Shown: one piece after another, positions 9,740 through 18,468 of the stretch
Layout of the letters: the number at the start of each line of letters is the position of its first letter
How positions within the stretch are numbered: the stretch's first letter is position 1
From: Chlamydoabsidia padenii
Taxonomy: Eukaryota > Mucoromycota > Mucoromycetes > Mucorales > Cunninghamellaceae
Length of the DNA stretch: 64,000 bases
NCBI GenBank assembly: GCA_025330725.1
Contig: JAIWND010000043.1
Span: forward strand, 1-64,000
Direction: 5' to 3'
Notes under the pieces: model-generated
The model's database searches: none
Told to the model about the DNA's origin: nothing
What the model saw: only the letters and a program-made list of their open reading frames with translations
Position numbers and translations under genes: made by a program

Positions 9740-12123
9740 GCACTTTAAGAGGGGGTTTAATTTTTAAAAGTTTAGCCGACAAAGTCACTGCCCTGAAAAA
9801 AATCAATTCAAAGAAATCGAGAATTCTAGTATTTTACTGTTTCTTTTTACTGTTCTTTCGACTAAACAATTTATCTTTTTGAAAATGTCATCCACGCTTT
9901 GCATCAAACCCTATATTCCTATTCCTGAAGCAATTATTGTTCCTCTTGAGCAGATGAACGAAGTAATAGACACCTTTCCTGAGAAATACGCAGTAATGTG
10001 GATTGCAGGAAAACTGTATCCGTCAAAGCAAACTACTGAGAATGAAGGGGCATCTGTCAAGAGAAGAAGAACTGTTTTGCACTCTTGGTATAAAACTTTT
10101 TTTTGTCATCGTAGTGGTGAAAAAGAAGCACCCGAAGCTTTAGTGAGGGAAAATTCTACCAGGACCACCAGACCTATTCAAAAGGCATCAAAGAAAATCG
10201 GCTGTCCTGCTAGTATGAAAGTTACTTGTTACAAAAACGATCCCAACAACGTTGTCTTTACTTTTCAAAAGCAACATAATCATGAGATAGGGGCCAATGA
10301 AGACTTCAGCTTTTTGCCAGTTTCAAAAACCACAAAGAATTTTATTATGCAAAAAGTTACTGAAGGATATGAATGTAGAGACGTTCGTGTGTCTATTCAA
10401 CGTCAATTGAATAATTACATTCAAGACCACCTCAACATTGTTATGGCTGATCGTCAAAATAACAGTCAAGATATTGTTCATAGAGATCAAGTTTGGATCA
10501 CAACGAAGTGTACAATCAGTATAAAAAAATACAAGAAGCAGCATACAAAAAAAAAATGACGTGAATCAGTCAGATTATGGCTACAAGCATTCTCAAATGA
10601 AAAAGGATATGATGTTTATCTTGGAGATGACTTTGATACAAAGTTTACTTTTGGTTTTTTGTCTCCCTGGCAAAAAAATATCCTCACTCAATGTCCGCAC
10701 TGGTGCTTGGATGCACTCACAAGACCACCAAAATCAACGATTGCCTGTTGTATACGGTCGTTGTTCGTCACCCCGTTACTGGTACAGGCTGTCCAGTTGC
10801 ATATTGCTTCACAACCAACCATGCTGTTTCCCCTATCGTCGAATTCCTGCAATTTTTGAAAAGAATGGGATGCATCAATGTTCTGAAAATCACGATTGAT
10901 GTCTCCAACGTTGAGTTAAACGCCATTCACACTGTGTTTCCAGAAGCTCAAGTGCAGTGGTGTCTTTTTCACATCGCTCCGGCATGGTCATCGAAAATCC
11001 GTGAACTTGTCAAAACTGGCAGTTCGGCAACTAATGGCTTGGTCCACAGGTCCATTATTACAGCACTCAAACAAATAATGTGGGAAAGAAGCACTTCTGA
11101 ATTCACTGGAAAACTTGCTGATTTTCTTCATCGATTTGGCGAACATACGGAACTGATTAGGTACTTTAGAACCTACTACTTTGTGAACGATGCGTTCATG
11201 CGTTGGGCATCCTGTTATCAACCGACCGTCTACACGAATATGGAAACCAATAATTACGTGGAAAGCTGGCATAACCAGCTCAAAACGACCTATTTAAAAA
11301 GAAAGCCTAATAGAAGAGTTGATAGGCTGGTATATGTTTTGGTGAATGATGTTGGTGAAGATTACCAGCAAAACGTTAGAAGATTGGCGCTGAACGTGGG
11401 CAGAATGGGTCCTGAAGAAAGAAGAAGAAGAAGAAGACAAATTGATGCTGAACAGTTTCCTGTAGAAGTTATTCCGGATATGATTCAAAGCATTGACCTC
11501 GAAACATACGCTGTAAAATCGTTCACCAACTCGATCGTAACCTATGAAGTCAAAGTTAGAGAGCAGAAGATGGCCAGTTGTAGTTGCAGAGATTTTTCCT
11601 TTAACTGAAATAACTGTAAGCATATGTTCTTGCTTAATCGCTTGCATCCAACCCTTGGACTTTATACAGGTAAACATTACTTATGTTTCCAGGAGTATTT
11701 TGACTAACTTGAAACTATTATATATAGTTGCTTTTTAAGAAAATTCCCAAAACCAAAGAACTAATGGCAACGATGAACTTCCAAATAATACTGCAAGTGA
11801 AGAAACATTGTCTTTGGATAATGCAACGGAAAACTTGTCGAGCATGTTAGCTGCATATCGCACTTACGCCGAAAATCCGAGCCGTATAAGTGATGAGGAG
11901 CTGACTATTCTTCGAAACGTTTCTTCAGTAATTCAAGGTATACTTGATCGCAATACAAATGTAAACAATGCATCAAACAGTAGATTTACTCGTCAAAGAC
12001 GTTAATTTTCTATTTATTTTTGTATTGAAAGAAAATAAAGAAGGCAAAGGCCCGAAAGACGCTCCATTTCCTTTTTTTAAAAAATTAAAACCCCCTTAAA
12101 GTGCGAGGGTATAAGTAAATCGC
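9740..12123 (+). mobile_element. Mutator-like element (SWIM/FAR1 type), copy 1, dead
   Basis: The right terminus (about 12067-12123) reads, reverse-complemented, GCGATTTACTTATACCCTCG then CACTTTAAGGGGG. The left end begins GCACTTTAAGAGGGGG, i.e. the same repeat lacking its outer ~20 bases, which were removed by the gypsy insertion. The right tip is confirmed by a second copy (51007-51584): homology stops at the same ...AAATCGC. Inside lies a broken transposase and an accessory C-terminal segment. Confidence 0.82.
9885..12005 (+). pseudogene. MULE transposase with FAR1-like N-terminus and SWIM finger, broken
   Basis: N-terminal FAR1/WRKY-GCM1-like DNA-binding region (9885-10350, HNHEIG), then the MULE core with LDA-THKTTK (first Asp, near 10705), ITIDVSNVE (second Asp, near 10897), WCLFH, and NNYVESWHNQL (Glu, near 11260). 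The SWIM finger CxCx(n)CxH is at about 11575-11625. Damage: frameshifts near 10510-10560 (A-run) and at about 10712, and a TGA stop inside the SWIM finger (about 11606) where copy 2 has CGA. The last segment (11785-12005, ending RFTRQRR) is also conserved in copy 2. The start is the ATG at 9885. It would have cut and pasted the element but cannot now make a full protein. Confidence 0.88.
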
Positions 12124-12285
12124 CCGTTAGGGGTTGGCTGGTAGTGGCGTCATCAAATTCATTCGTGCAAGATCATTTACATCCCTACAACTCTTCTTTC
12201 CGATTAAATTATTTTTTTGATCGGCTAAACGTTTATCCGTACTAGATAACAGTAATAAACTCATAAGAACTAATTACAAGCACTC

Positions 12286-13662
12286 ATGACATCAATGACA
12301 ATGGACGTTCCATTGGGTGGAAGTCCAGAGGAGCCGGGTCAGCGTGCCTGGTCGGTGGTAGCTCGAGGTGGGATGCCTACTAAACGGGTCCCAAATGTTT
12401 TGGCTCGTCGCGATCAGTTTGGCAACAAGGAGCGATTGGAGATGAAGACGATCTTTGAAGTGGAAGACATTCGTCAACAGATGCTGGCAAGAAAAGCGAC
12501 AGCCATTCTTCAAAATACACTTTTTTCAGGAGCAGTATTATTTGAATTCAAAGCAGAAGACTTTGAACATCACACCGATGCATACATGTTAGTCGCAACT
12601 GCAGTAGGTCCGATTCATGGTGCGAGACCAATTTCGAAGTATGGTAATCAACATCGTACGGATCTAATCATCGAAGTTCAATTCAAAAATAAGCAGGACG
12701 TCGAAAAGGCAATCAATATTGGTTTTACGCACAAAAGTATTCACTACAAAGGTGTGCCTGCTAATGATGGAGCGTCTGCAAAGTTGGTACGAGTTTCGCT
12801 AAGCCAGCTACCATACCATCTACCTGATGAAGAACTTACGGAGGGTCTTCACCAAGCTTTATGTCAGTTTGGACGGGTATGTCAAATTAAGAAGGTGATG
12901 AATCGTGGCTTCTTTGAAGGAGAAGCTGTCGTTATGTTGGATATCAAACCGGTCGAGGAAGTAAAGTGGCAACCTTTGGAAAGACGACTCTATTTAACAC
13001 CGTGGGACATTATTGTCCCTGCAGCTTTTAAGGGGGCACCCCTTATCTGTTTTGCTTGTCGAGAATCAGGACACATCCGAGACAACTGTCCAAAAATGGC
13101 GAATATCACCTGTTACAATTGTCAGGGTAAGGGACACATTGCTCGTCGTTGCAAAAATCAAGCTACCAAGGAACGCGAACAGCTTGACACATATATTGCT
13201 ATGACTGCAAGACAAGAAACCAAAAAGGTTGACACAATGGAGGTAGCCGAAGAAAAGGAACAGGAAATGGCTTCTGAATTAGACTTTGAGGCGACACGAG
13301 GAACAAAACGGGTCACTATCGATGACTCCCAAATCGAGGAAACCGACATGGATATCAGTACGATAATAAACGAAGATCACTACGAGACGGAATTCCACAT
13401 GTCAAACAACGCTAAGGATGGAAGCCAAAAAATGCGCCCGACCATGAAAAAGAAAATTACTAGCGGTGTCAGAACAAAAGGGTCAGTACTCTCAAGATCC
13501 GAAATGCTCAAGGAATCATCAACTCGGCAACACACAAAGGATAGATCCGATCTTCTTAAAAGAATGCAACGACTCACTCAAGACAAACGACAGGAACTGG
13601 TAGATATAACTGATTTCATCATCAACCCAACGACAGCTCTCGACCGTAAGGTCCATGATTAA
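12286..13662 (+). CDS. LINE ORF1 protein (RNA-binding, two CCHC knuckles)
   Basis: 458-codon intact frame from the ATG at 12286. An RRM-like/L1-ORF1-like middle is followed by two CCHC zinc knuckles at about residues 252-285 (CFACRESGHIRDNC and CYNCQGKGHIARRC), then a highly charged, Lys/Glu-rich C-terminal third. Proteins of this kind coat the element RNA and act as nucleic-acid chaperones in the retrotransposition particle. The stop codon overlaps the ORF2 start (ATGATTAA, 13655-13662), suggesting that ORF2 is translated by termination-reinitiation. The frame is undamaged although ORF2 is not, so it may still be expressed. Confidence 0.88.
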   Translation: MTSMTMDVPLGGSPEEPGQRAWSVVARGGMPTKRVPNVLARRDQFGNKERLEMKTIFEVEDIRQQMLARKATAILQNTLFSGAVLFEFKAEDFEHHTDAYMLVATAVGPIHGARPISKYGNQHRTDLIIEVQFKNKQDVEKAINIGFTHKSIHYKGVPANDGASAKLVRVSLSQLPYHLPDEELTEGLHQALCQFGRVCQIKKVMNRGFFEGEAVVMLDIKPVEEVKWQPLERRLYLTPWDIIVPAAFKGAPLICFACRESGHIRDNCPKMANITCYNCQGKGHIARRCKNQATKEREQLDTYIAMTARQETKKVDTMEVAEEKEQEMASELDFEATRGTKRVTIDDSQIEETDMDISTIINEDHYETEFHMSNNAKDGSQKMRPTMKKKITSGVRTKGSVLSRSEMLKESSTRQHTKDRSDLLKRMQRLTQDKRQELVDITDFIINPTTALDRKVHD

Positions 13663-14287
13663 ACATCACATCAGAATTGCATCCTTGAATGTACGCAGTA
13701 TATTTAAGGCATCTCAACCACAACTACAACGTCAATTTACCTCACATCTCCGATCATCCTCACTCAACATAAACATTCTCTGCTTGCAAGAATTGTCTTC
13801 TTTCCACGACTTGTCTCTCGACGATACACAAATCACAAAGCTCTCATATATGTTCCCTTCGACTGAAATTTTATATTCTAAACACTGTGCAATCATCATC
13901 CTCAACCAGCATTACACTATGCTCAATCAATCGGTGTCTATAGATCAAAGGTGCCTCACTACATCAATACTCAACAAATCAACAAACTCAACTCCATCAT
14001 CAGAAATCTGTAAAATAGCTAATATATATGCACCAGCTCAAGCTAGATCAGAACAAAAAAAAGAAATTTTATCAAGACATGCATGCTTGGCCCATGTTCA
14101 AAAACATAGCGAATGAAGACTGGTTTCTTTTGGGTGACTTTAATCTAAACATCAATAATCAACAACAACCACAATGGAGCCACCAATGGCATGAATGGAG
14201 GGTCGAAAATTTCACCAACTGTGACTCCAACAATGTTACCACCTTTCACCGAGGTGAAACTAGATCAACGATTGATTTTATCCTTAC
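13655..14287 (+). pseudogene. LINE ORF2 endonuclease fragment
   Basis: APE-type endonuclease start (IRIASLNVRSIFK; ILCLQEL, catalytic Glu region) continuing to LLGDFNLNI (catalytic Asp/Asn) and RSTIDFILT at 14287. A frameshift falls in an A-run near 14057. Beyond 14287 the LTR interrupts and no LINE sequence resumes on the other side, so reverse transcriptase is absent. The start overlaps the ORF1 stop by eight bases. Confidence 0.88.
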
Positions 14288-14516
14288 TGTTGTAGTGGTG
14301 GTTTATATAAATAAAGACTGTATGAATACTGAGTCAAAGGTGTGGGTCAAGTTTATTAGATAAAAATGAGAGAGAGAAGAAAACAGTAATACAAAAACTA
14401 CTCCCTGGATATAATAACAGGGCTGCAAGCAGAGGGACTGCTCTAGAATAATTTTATCCGAGCTGAGTATTCAGCATGTAGCACAATTGTTACTAAATGC
14501 CTGTTAGAATACGACA
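14288..14516. repeat. Solo LTR of the chromovirus family
   Basis: 229 bp, same family as 159-387 and 5316-5545, with a few substitutions (for example CCCTGGATATAATAACAGG). Left flank is LINE endonuclease, right flank is unrelated zinc-finger-like sequence. The 5-bp flanks CTTAC and GTATG do not match, so this is not a simple excision of one insertion; recombination between two insertions is more likely. Confidence 0.92.
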
Positions 14517-14552
14517 GTATGCAATCAAAAAAAATCATATAGTTTTACAAAC

Positions 14553-14690
14553 CTTGACGGTCATTATATTTCACAGTCACTGACAAGCAATGATAGTTTC
14601 CATTGTGGTTTTTCAATTGAGAAGCATCTTGAAACGATTTTTTGCACTTATCACAGAAATATTCTGTCATCATGACAACCGCAGAGGAAG
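14553..14690 (-). pseudogene. Exon of a C2H2 zinc-finger protein (fragment)
   Basis: Minus-strand reading gives YFCDKCKKSFQDASQLKNH followed by a second His shortly after, a C2H2 finger of the kind seen at the N-terminus of transposon-linked proteins. It is bracketed by a plausible acceptor (TTTTTCAG, about 14691-14698) and a GT donor (GTTTGT, 14552-14547). No partner exons were found before the solo LTR. It could be the end of a gene or transposon cut by the LTR rearrangement. The family is assigned only from the Cys/His spacing. Confidence 0.45.
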
Positions 14691-14791
14691 ACAATTGAAA
14701 CCTGAAAAACAAAAAAAAGGGCTTTGCTAAGCGAAAAGATTAAATACATATTTAACGTTATTCAATTTTTGCGGATCGTAGTTCCGATAGC

Positions 14792-15090
14792 TTGACTGCC
14801 AACTTACTCTTTCTCCCTCTCAACAATACTCGCTACACACGTTGGAAACCAATCACCATGCAGCTGTTCAATGGCCACTTTTATTACGTTGAGATCAAAG
14901 GAAAATATATTCATCCGCCCATCTATGCAATCTATGAAGGTGTTTGTCGAAGCGAAATGATCAACAATCAGACACATCATTTTATCACTAAGTCAAAAAA
15001 GAATAAGAAACGAAAGCAGAAAAAACAACAAGTAATCAAGCCAATTAAGCTCGTTCTCAAAGTGAGAGACCCTGATCACGAAACAAAGTA
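14792..15090 (+). other. Unrecognised open frame, possible exon
   Basis: Open frame without an ATG at its beginning (first Met about 14858), coding for an aromatic-rich segment (FNGHFYYVEIKG, IHPPIYAIYEGV) then a Lys/Gln-rich basic stretch (SKKNKKRKQKKQQ). It ends just where AAAGTAAGT offers a donor (15087-15095). An acceptor-like TAG precedes it (near 14790). I do not recognise the protein. It may be one exon of a broken transposon gene. Confidence 0.3.
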
Positions 15091-15837
15091 AGTTTTTTTC
15101 TTTCAATTTCGTGTTTATATCTTTATAAAAAACTGTTGTCAACTTGTGGCATTTATCAAATTTTATAGACATTTCGACATTTGCTATCGAGCCATCCAGA
15201 GACGCCGTTTTTTTTATCTACCCTCAAACCTTTTGCACTGCCCTCTATCCCGTAATAATCTTATTTGATTGGCCATATTTCAAATTCCGTTTTTTTTTGC
15301 ACTGCCCTTGCAAAGCCCAAAAAAACTTTGCCCTGTGGAACGTTGTGCAACCATTTTTTACAGGTGTTTCCAAGGTGTTTCCAAGGTGTTTTCAAGTGTG
15401 TTTCCGAAGATATTTACATCGCCATTTCTTTCAAGAGCTATTTTTCCAAAATATTTCCGTAGTAATCAAGCTCATCTATGGAGGTCGTTCATAAATAGCT
15501 GTGGTGTTGGTGTGATATGTATGTAGTAGATAGAATACGAGTTTGAAAAGTAACCTTTTATTATAAAAATAAGAGTAAAGAAAAAAGAAATATCAGATTA
15601 CCAACACACTTGTTAAAAAAGAAAAAAGATTAATGATGACACAGCTTCATTTCTTTCGATATACGAATCCTGGTTGGCTGGTCTCTTTCTTGTGTTCACA
15701 AAGTAAATTACGATTCCAAAATAAAAAAACTCATCCGGATATTTGAATCCCGATCATAAAAAAATAAAAACGTGATTGATCGACTGTCAGGGTCTTGACA
15801 TATGTCGATCATCTCTTCAAAAATAAAAAATAAAAAA
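15091..15837. other. Unassigned sequence with short repeats
   Basis: No gene recognised. About four tandem copies of an 11-bp unit (GTGTTTCCAAG type) lie at 15362-15410. A 20-bp segment (GGAGGTCGTTCATAAATAGC, 15480-15499) recurs inverted near 16412-16432 with a near-perfect match, so the Tc1/palindrome cluster is bracketed by inverted copies. Confidence 0.5.
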
Positions 15838-15902
15838 CTTGACTTGATTACTTTATGTAATCAATCAATAAAAATAAAAAATAAACAATGCCGGATACGA
15901 CA
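15838..15902 (-). repeat. Tc1-type terminal inverted repeat, right-hand end
   Basis: Reverse complement of 98-158, ending GCCGGATACGACA. It marks the right end of an element whose body I cannot trace to the left. It abuts the palindrome at 15904. Confidence 0.7.
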
Positions 15903-15903
15903 A

Positions 15904-16127
15904 TAGCTACTTACTGGAAATACTATTAGAATACCAAGTTTTGCAAATCCTCAGTCATCAAACACCCTGTACACATTTTATTCATCATCGACACCTTTGG
16001 TTTCTACTAAATCTTTTTGTATGTTGATATTTTTAAAAAATGTCGATGATGAATAAAATGTGTACAGGGTGTTTGATGACTGAGGATTTGCAAAACTTGG
16101 TATTCTAATAGTATTTCCAGTAAGTAG
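15904..16127. repeat. Perfect long palindrome (89-bp arms)
   Basis: Left arm about 15904-15992 (TAGCTACTTACTGG...ATCATCGACA) and right arm about 16038-16127 are exact reverse complements as far as I can read, separated by a ~45-base loop. Outside the arms the symmetry continues imperfectly into two diverged Tc1-type terminal repeats (15838-15902 and 16129-16210). Transcribed, it would form a long hairpin RNA. Confidence 0.88.
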
Positions 16128-16539
16128 CTGTCGTATACGGCAGTAGTTTATTTTTATTTTATTTTTTATTGAAGTGATTGATCTCGAAGTGAGCAATCAA
16201 GTCAAGTTTTTATTTTTATTTTTTCAGGAACCATACAAGTATATCCGTATGGTAACACAGTAGTTGAAGATGATCACATTCGGACTACGAATGTGGGGGC
16301 TTAACTGATGGGACAAACACTTATTAGAGATAGAAAAACAGTAACAGACTTTTTTTCTTCTTCACTTGAATAAACAAGCTCATTACGTCTCGTAATCACG
16401 TCCCATATCACAGTAGCTATTTATGAACGACCTCCTATCGTATCAGACTGTTTCTTTTTTTTTTTTTAGCTCTTTGGATTTGGAAAGTATTATTTTGAAT
16501 TGTTGCAAACAACTTAACGTTATATCACAATGCCTCACC

Positions 16540-17995
16540 ATTGCAGCAGTTGTCTAAACATTTATGAGAATGAGAAATAAATCCCTCAAAATCACTCAAC
16601 TCCAAGCACTTTGATGCGTTGCTGATTCGTGTCATCAACGTCACGCTTTCCAACAACCTGTTGCGTTTAACTTTACTCTTAAGAACAGATCAAAACTGTT
16701 CAATAGGATTGAGTTCAGGCGAGTATGATGGAAGATAAGCACATCGATATCCTCTAGATTCAATATACCAAGAAATATCTTCAGCTTTATGAATAGGGGC
16801 ATTATCCATTGTCGTATCCGGCATTTATCTTTACTTTACTTTTTTATTGTTTTTTATTGTCTTGTTTGATCTATAAGCAAACAAGGCAGGTTTTTTTATT
16901 TTTTTTGTATTGCACATCTATAACTTGATTATAAACTCAGAAATGCAGGTACAAGATGAAGATGAGGCAGAGCCAATGAAATTAGGCTCAGCCGAAGATG
17001 AATTTTTTTTTTATACAGATGTCATAACAAAGAGTTACTTTTTTTTCTCTTTACTTTTATCTCATAATAAAAGATACATTGAAACCTCGTATTTTATACA
17101 GACATCTCATCCATGACCAAATAATGGCCTTTTATGTGCTTATACTTATCCATCTCATCCACTGTGACCTTAAGAAAACTAAGATAATGACCAGTGACAG
17201 TTCCTCTGTTAATAATTTCAGAAAAATTTGCTCGCTTTCTTTTTCTGGTCGAAACCTGTGGAAGTCTTAAGCTGCATTTAATCAAACCAGAGGCAGAGAT
17301 TGCACCCAGGATAGTAGTCGTTTTGCCCTTGTTTTTGGGACAGTTACCACAGCAGTAGACTCTTTTTTTGACCATGCCATACTGCGCTTCATGTTAATAT
17401 GGAAGGCCGACTCATCAAGAAAGACACAGTTTTTTCTAAAATCCATGTCCGTCTCATCCCATTTGCGAATCCAGTCAAATCTCTCTTGGATCTTAGCTTC
17501 ACTGTTCCTGTCAACAGGATGAAATTTGGCTTTCTTTAAATATAAGTTGCATTCATTCTTTACAAATCGATAAAGTGTTGTTTTTGACACTTGGATTCCT
17601 TCAAATCGTTGACGTAATTTCTCCATCAATTGTTCTAAAACTATTGACGGATTCTCATCAACCCATTCTAAAATAAGTGTCTTATGCTCATTGTTGAGAA
17701 TGCGAGGACGACCAGAGCTTTTACCCTTTTTAAATATGCTGTCAGGATCTTTTTCATACTGCAGCGACCATCTTTGCGCCGAGCGAACATGAATTCCCAA
17801 CAACTTTGCAGCAGCTGACGCACTCAAAACCTTCTCGAACATCACTTTGAAGAATCTTACTTTGTCTTGATCCGTATAAACTGTGTAATCTCGTTTTGTA
17901 ACTGATTCTTTCATATGAACGTCCTTACTCTGTACTTCGTTCGCATGCACAGTGACAGGCTCATGGTTGCGTACACCATATAAAGTGTGCAAATA
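16540..17995 (-). pseudogene. Tc1-type DDE transposase, interrupted
   Basis: N-terminal helix-turn-helix (SASAAAKLLGIHVRSAQRW), Arg/Gly-rich linker, then catalytic FLDESAFH (first Asp), LVMD|NAPIHK (second Asp) and SPELNPIE (Glu); 34 residues separate the last two acids, hence DD34E. Three defects: a frameshift near 17330-17375; a 299-bp insertion that splits the codons just after the second Asp (16810-17108); and TGG to TGA shortly after the Glu (expected QFWSVLK). The 5' start is unclear, since no ATG opens the frame at 17992. The protein is non-functional. Confidence 0.87.
16810..17108. mobile_element. 299-bp insertion with 6-bp target duplication
   Basis: Flanked on both sides by ATCCAT (16804-16809 and 17109-17114), and the transposase frame is restored in concept if it is removed. 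The left end TGTCGTATCCGGCATT is the terminal motif also seen at 98 and 15902. The right end ...TATACAGACATCTC resembles it weakly in reverse complement. Inside is a short acidic coding-like stretch (MQVQDEDEAEPMKLG). Probably a non-autonomous relative (MITE) or a deletion derivative. Confidence 0.72.
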
Positions 17996-18468
17996 ATCAG
18001 TATGAGAACTAAGTGTTTGAAGAGTGTACGTTTCCTCATCAACGACTAATCCATGGGTTCAGGGTAGCCATGCTCGTCAATAACATGGCCCTGCCCATCT
18101 TCATAAAAAAACTGATTTCTCATAATTTCTACTTTGATTGGAAAAAGAAAAGAATTCAACTTAAAAAAAGAGGCGTCATGCTTTTTATATTGATTGTTTT
18201 GCCAAGCTTTTTTGTACGACATCTTTTTTTCTCCTACACGACTTTTAATTTGTCAGCATCTGAATTGATTTCTGGCCAAAAACACGACTTCTATTTTTGT
18301 CGGTCACTGATTTCATTTTCGGCAGAGCACGACTTTCATTTCGGAAAAGAGTGTACTTGTATGGTTTCTGAAAAAATAAAAATAAAAACTTAACTTGATT
18401 GCTCACTTCGAGATCAATCACTTCAATAAAAAATAAAAATAAAAAATAAACTACTGCCGTATACAACA

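Larger units (their letters stand above)
12124..14287 (+). mobile_element. Non-LTR retrotransposon (LINE, Tad/jockey-like), copy 1, 3'-truncated
   Basis: A 5' leader (12124-12285) with no clear gene content, an intact ORF1, then the endonuclease part of ORF2, which stops abruptly at the solo LTR (14288). Reverse transcriptase and the 3' end are missing. The leader begins right at the MULE tip, so the LINE sits next to, or inserted beside, the MULE end. ORF2 matches LINE copy 2 (SLNVRSIFK, ILCLQEL, SKHCAII). Confidence 0.82.
16129..18468 (-). mobile_element. Tc1/mariner element (DD34E), broken
   Basis: Inverted termini: left TGTCGTATACGGCAGTAG at 16129, right CTACTGCCGTATACAACA ending at 18468. 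The match continues inward for about 115 bp, through AT-rich tracts and a conserved stretch GTGATTGATCTCGAAGTGAG to a CCATACAAG/CTTGTATGG pair. The transposase gene is on the minus strand. The element splits LINE copy 2 from the upstream part of its ORF1. No clean TA duplication is visible at the edges as I place them. Confidence 0.83.

Noticed and set aside
12124..12160. tRNA-like GGTTGGCTGGTAG segment
   Set aside because: No cloverleaf or TTCGA box nearby; part of the LINE 5' leader.
14283..14521. CTTAC (left of solo LTR) and CCTAC (right of the full element) as a shared target duplication
   Set aside because: Only four of five bases match and the flanks belong to different elements (LINE and gypsy gag), so there is no common insertion site to explain.
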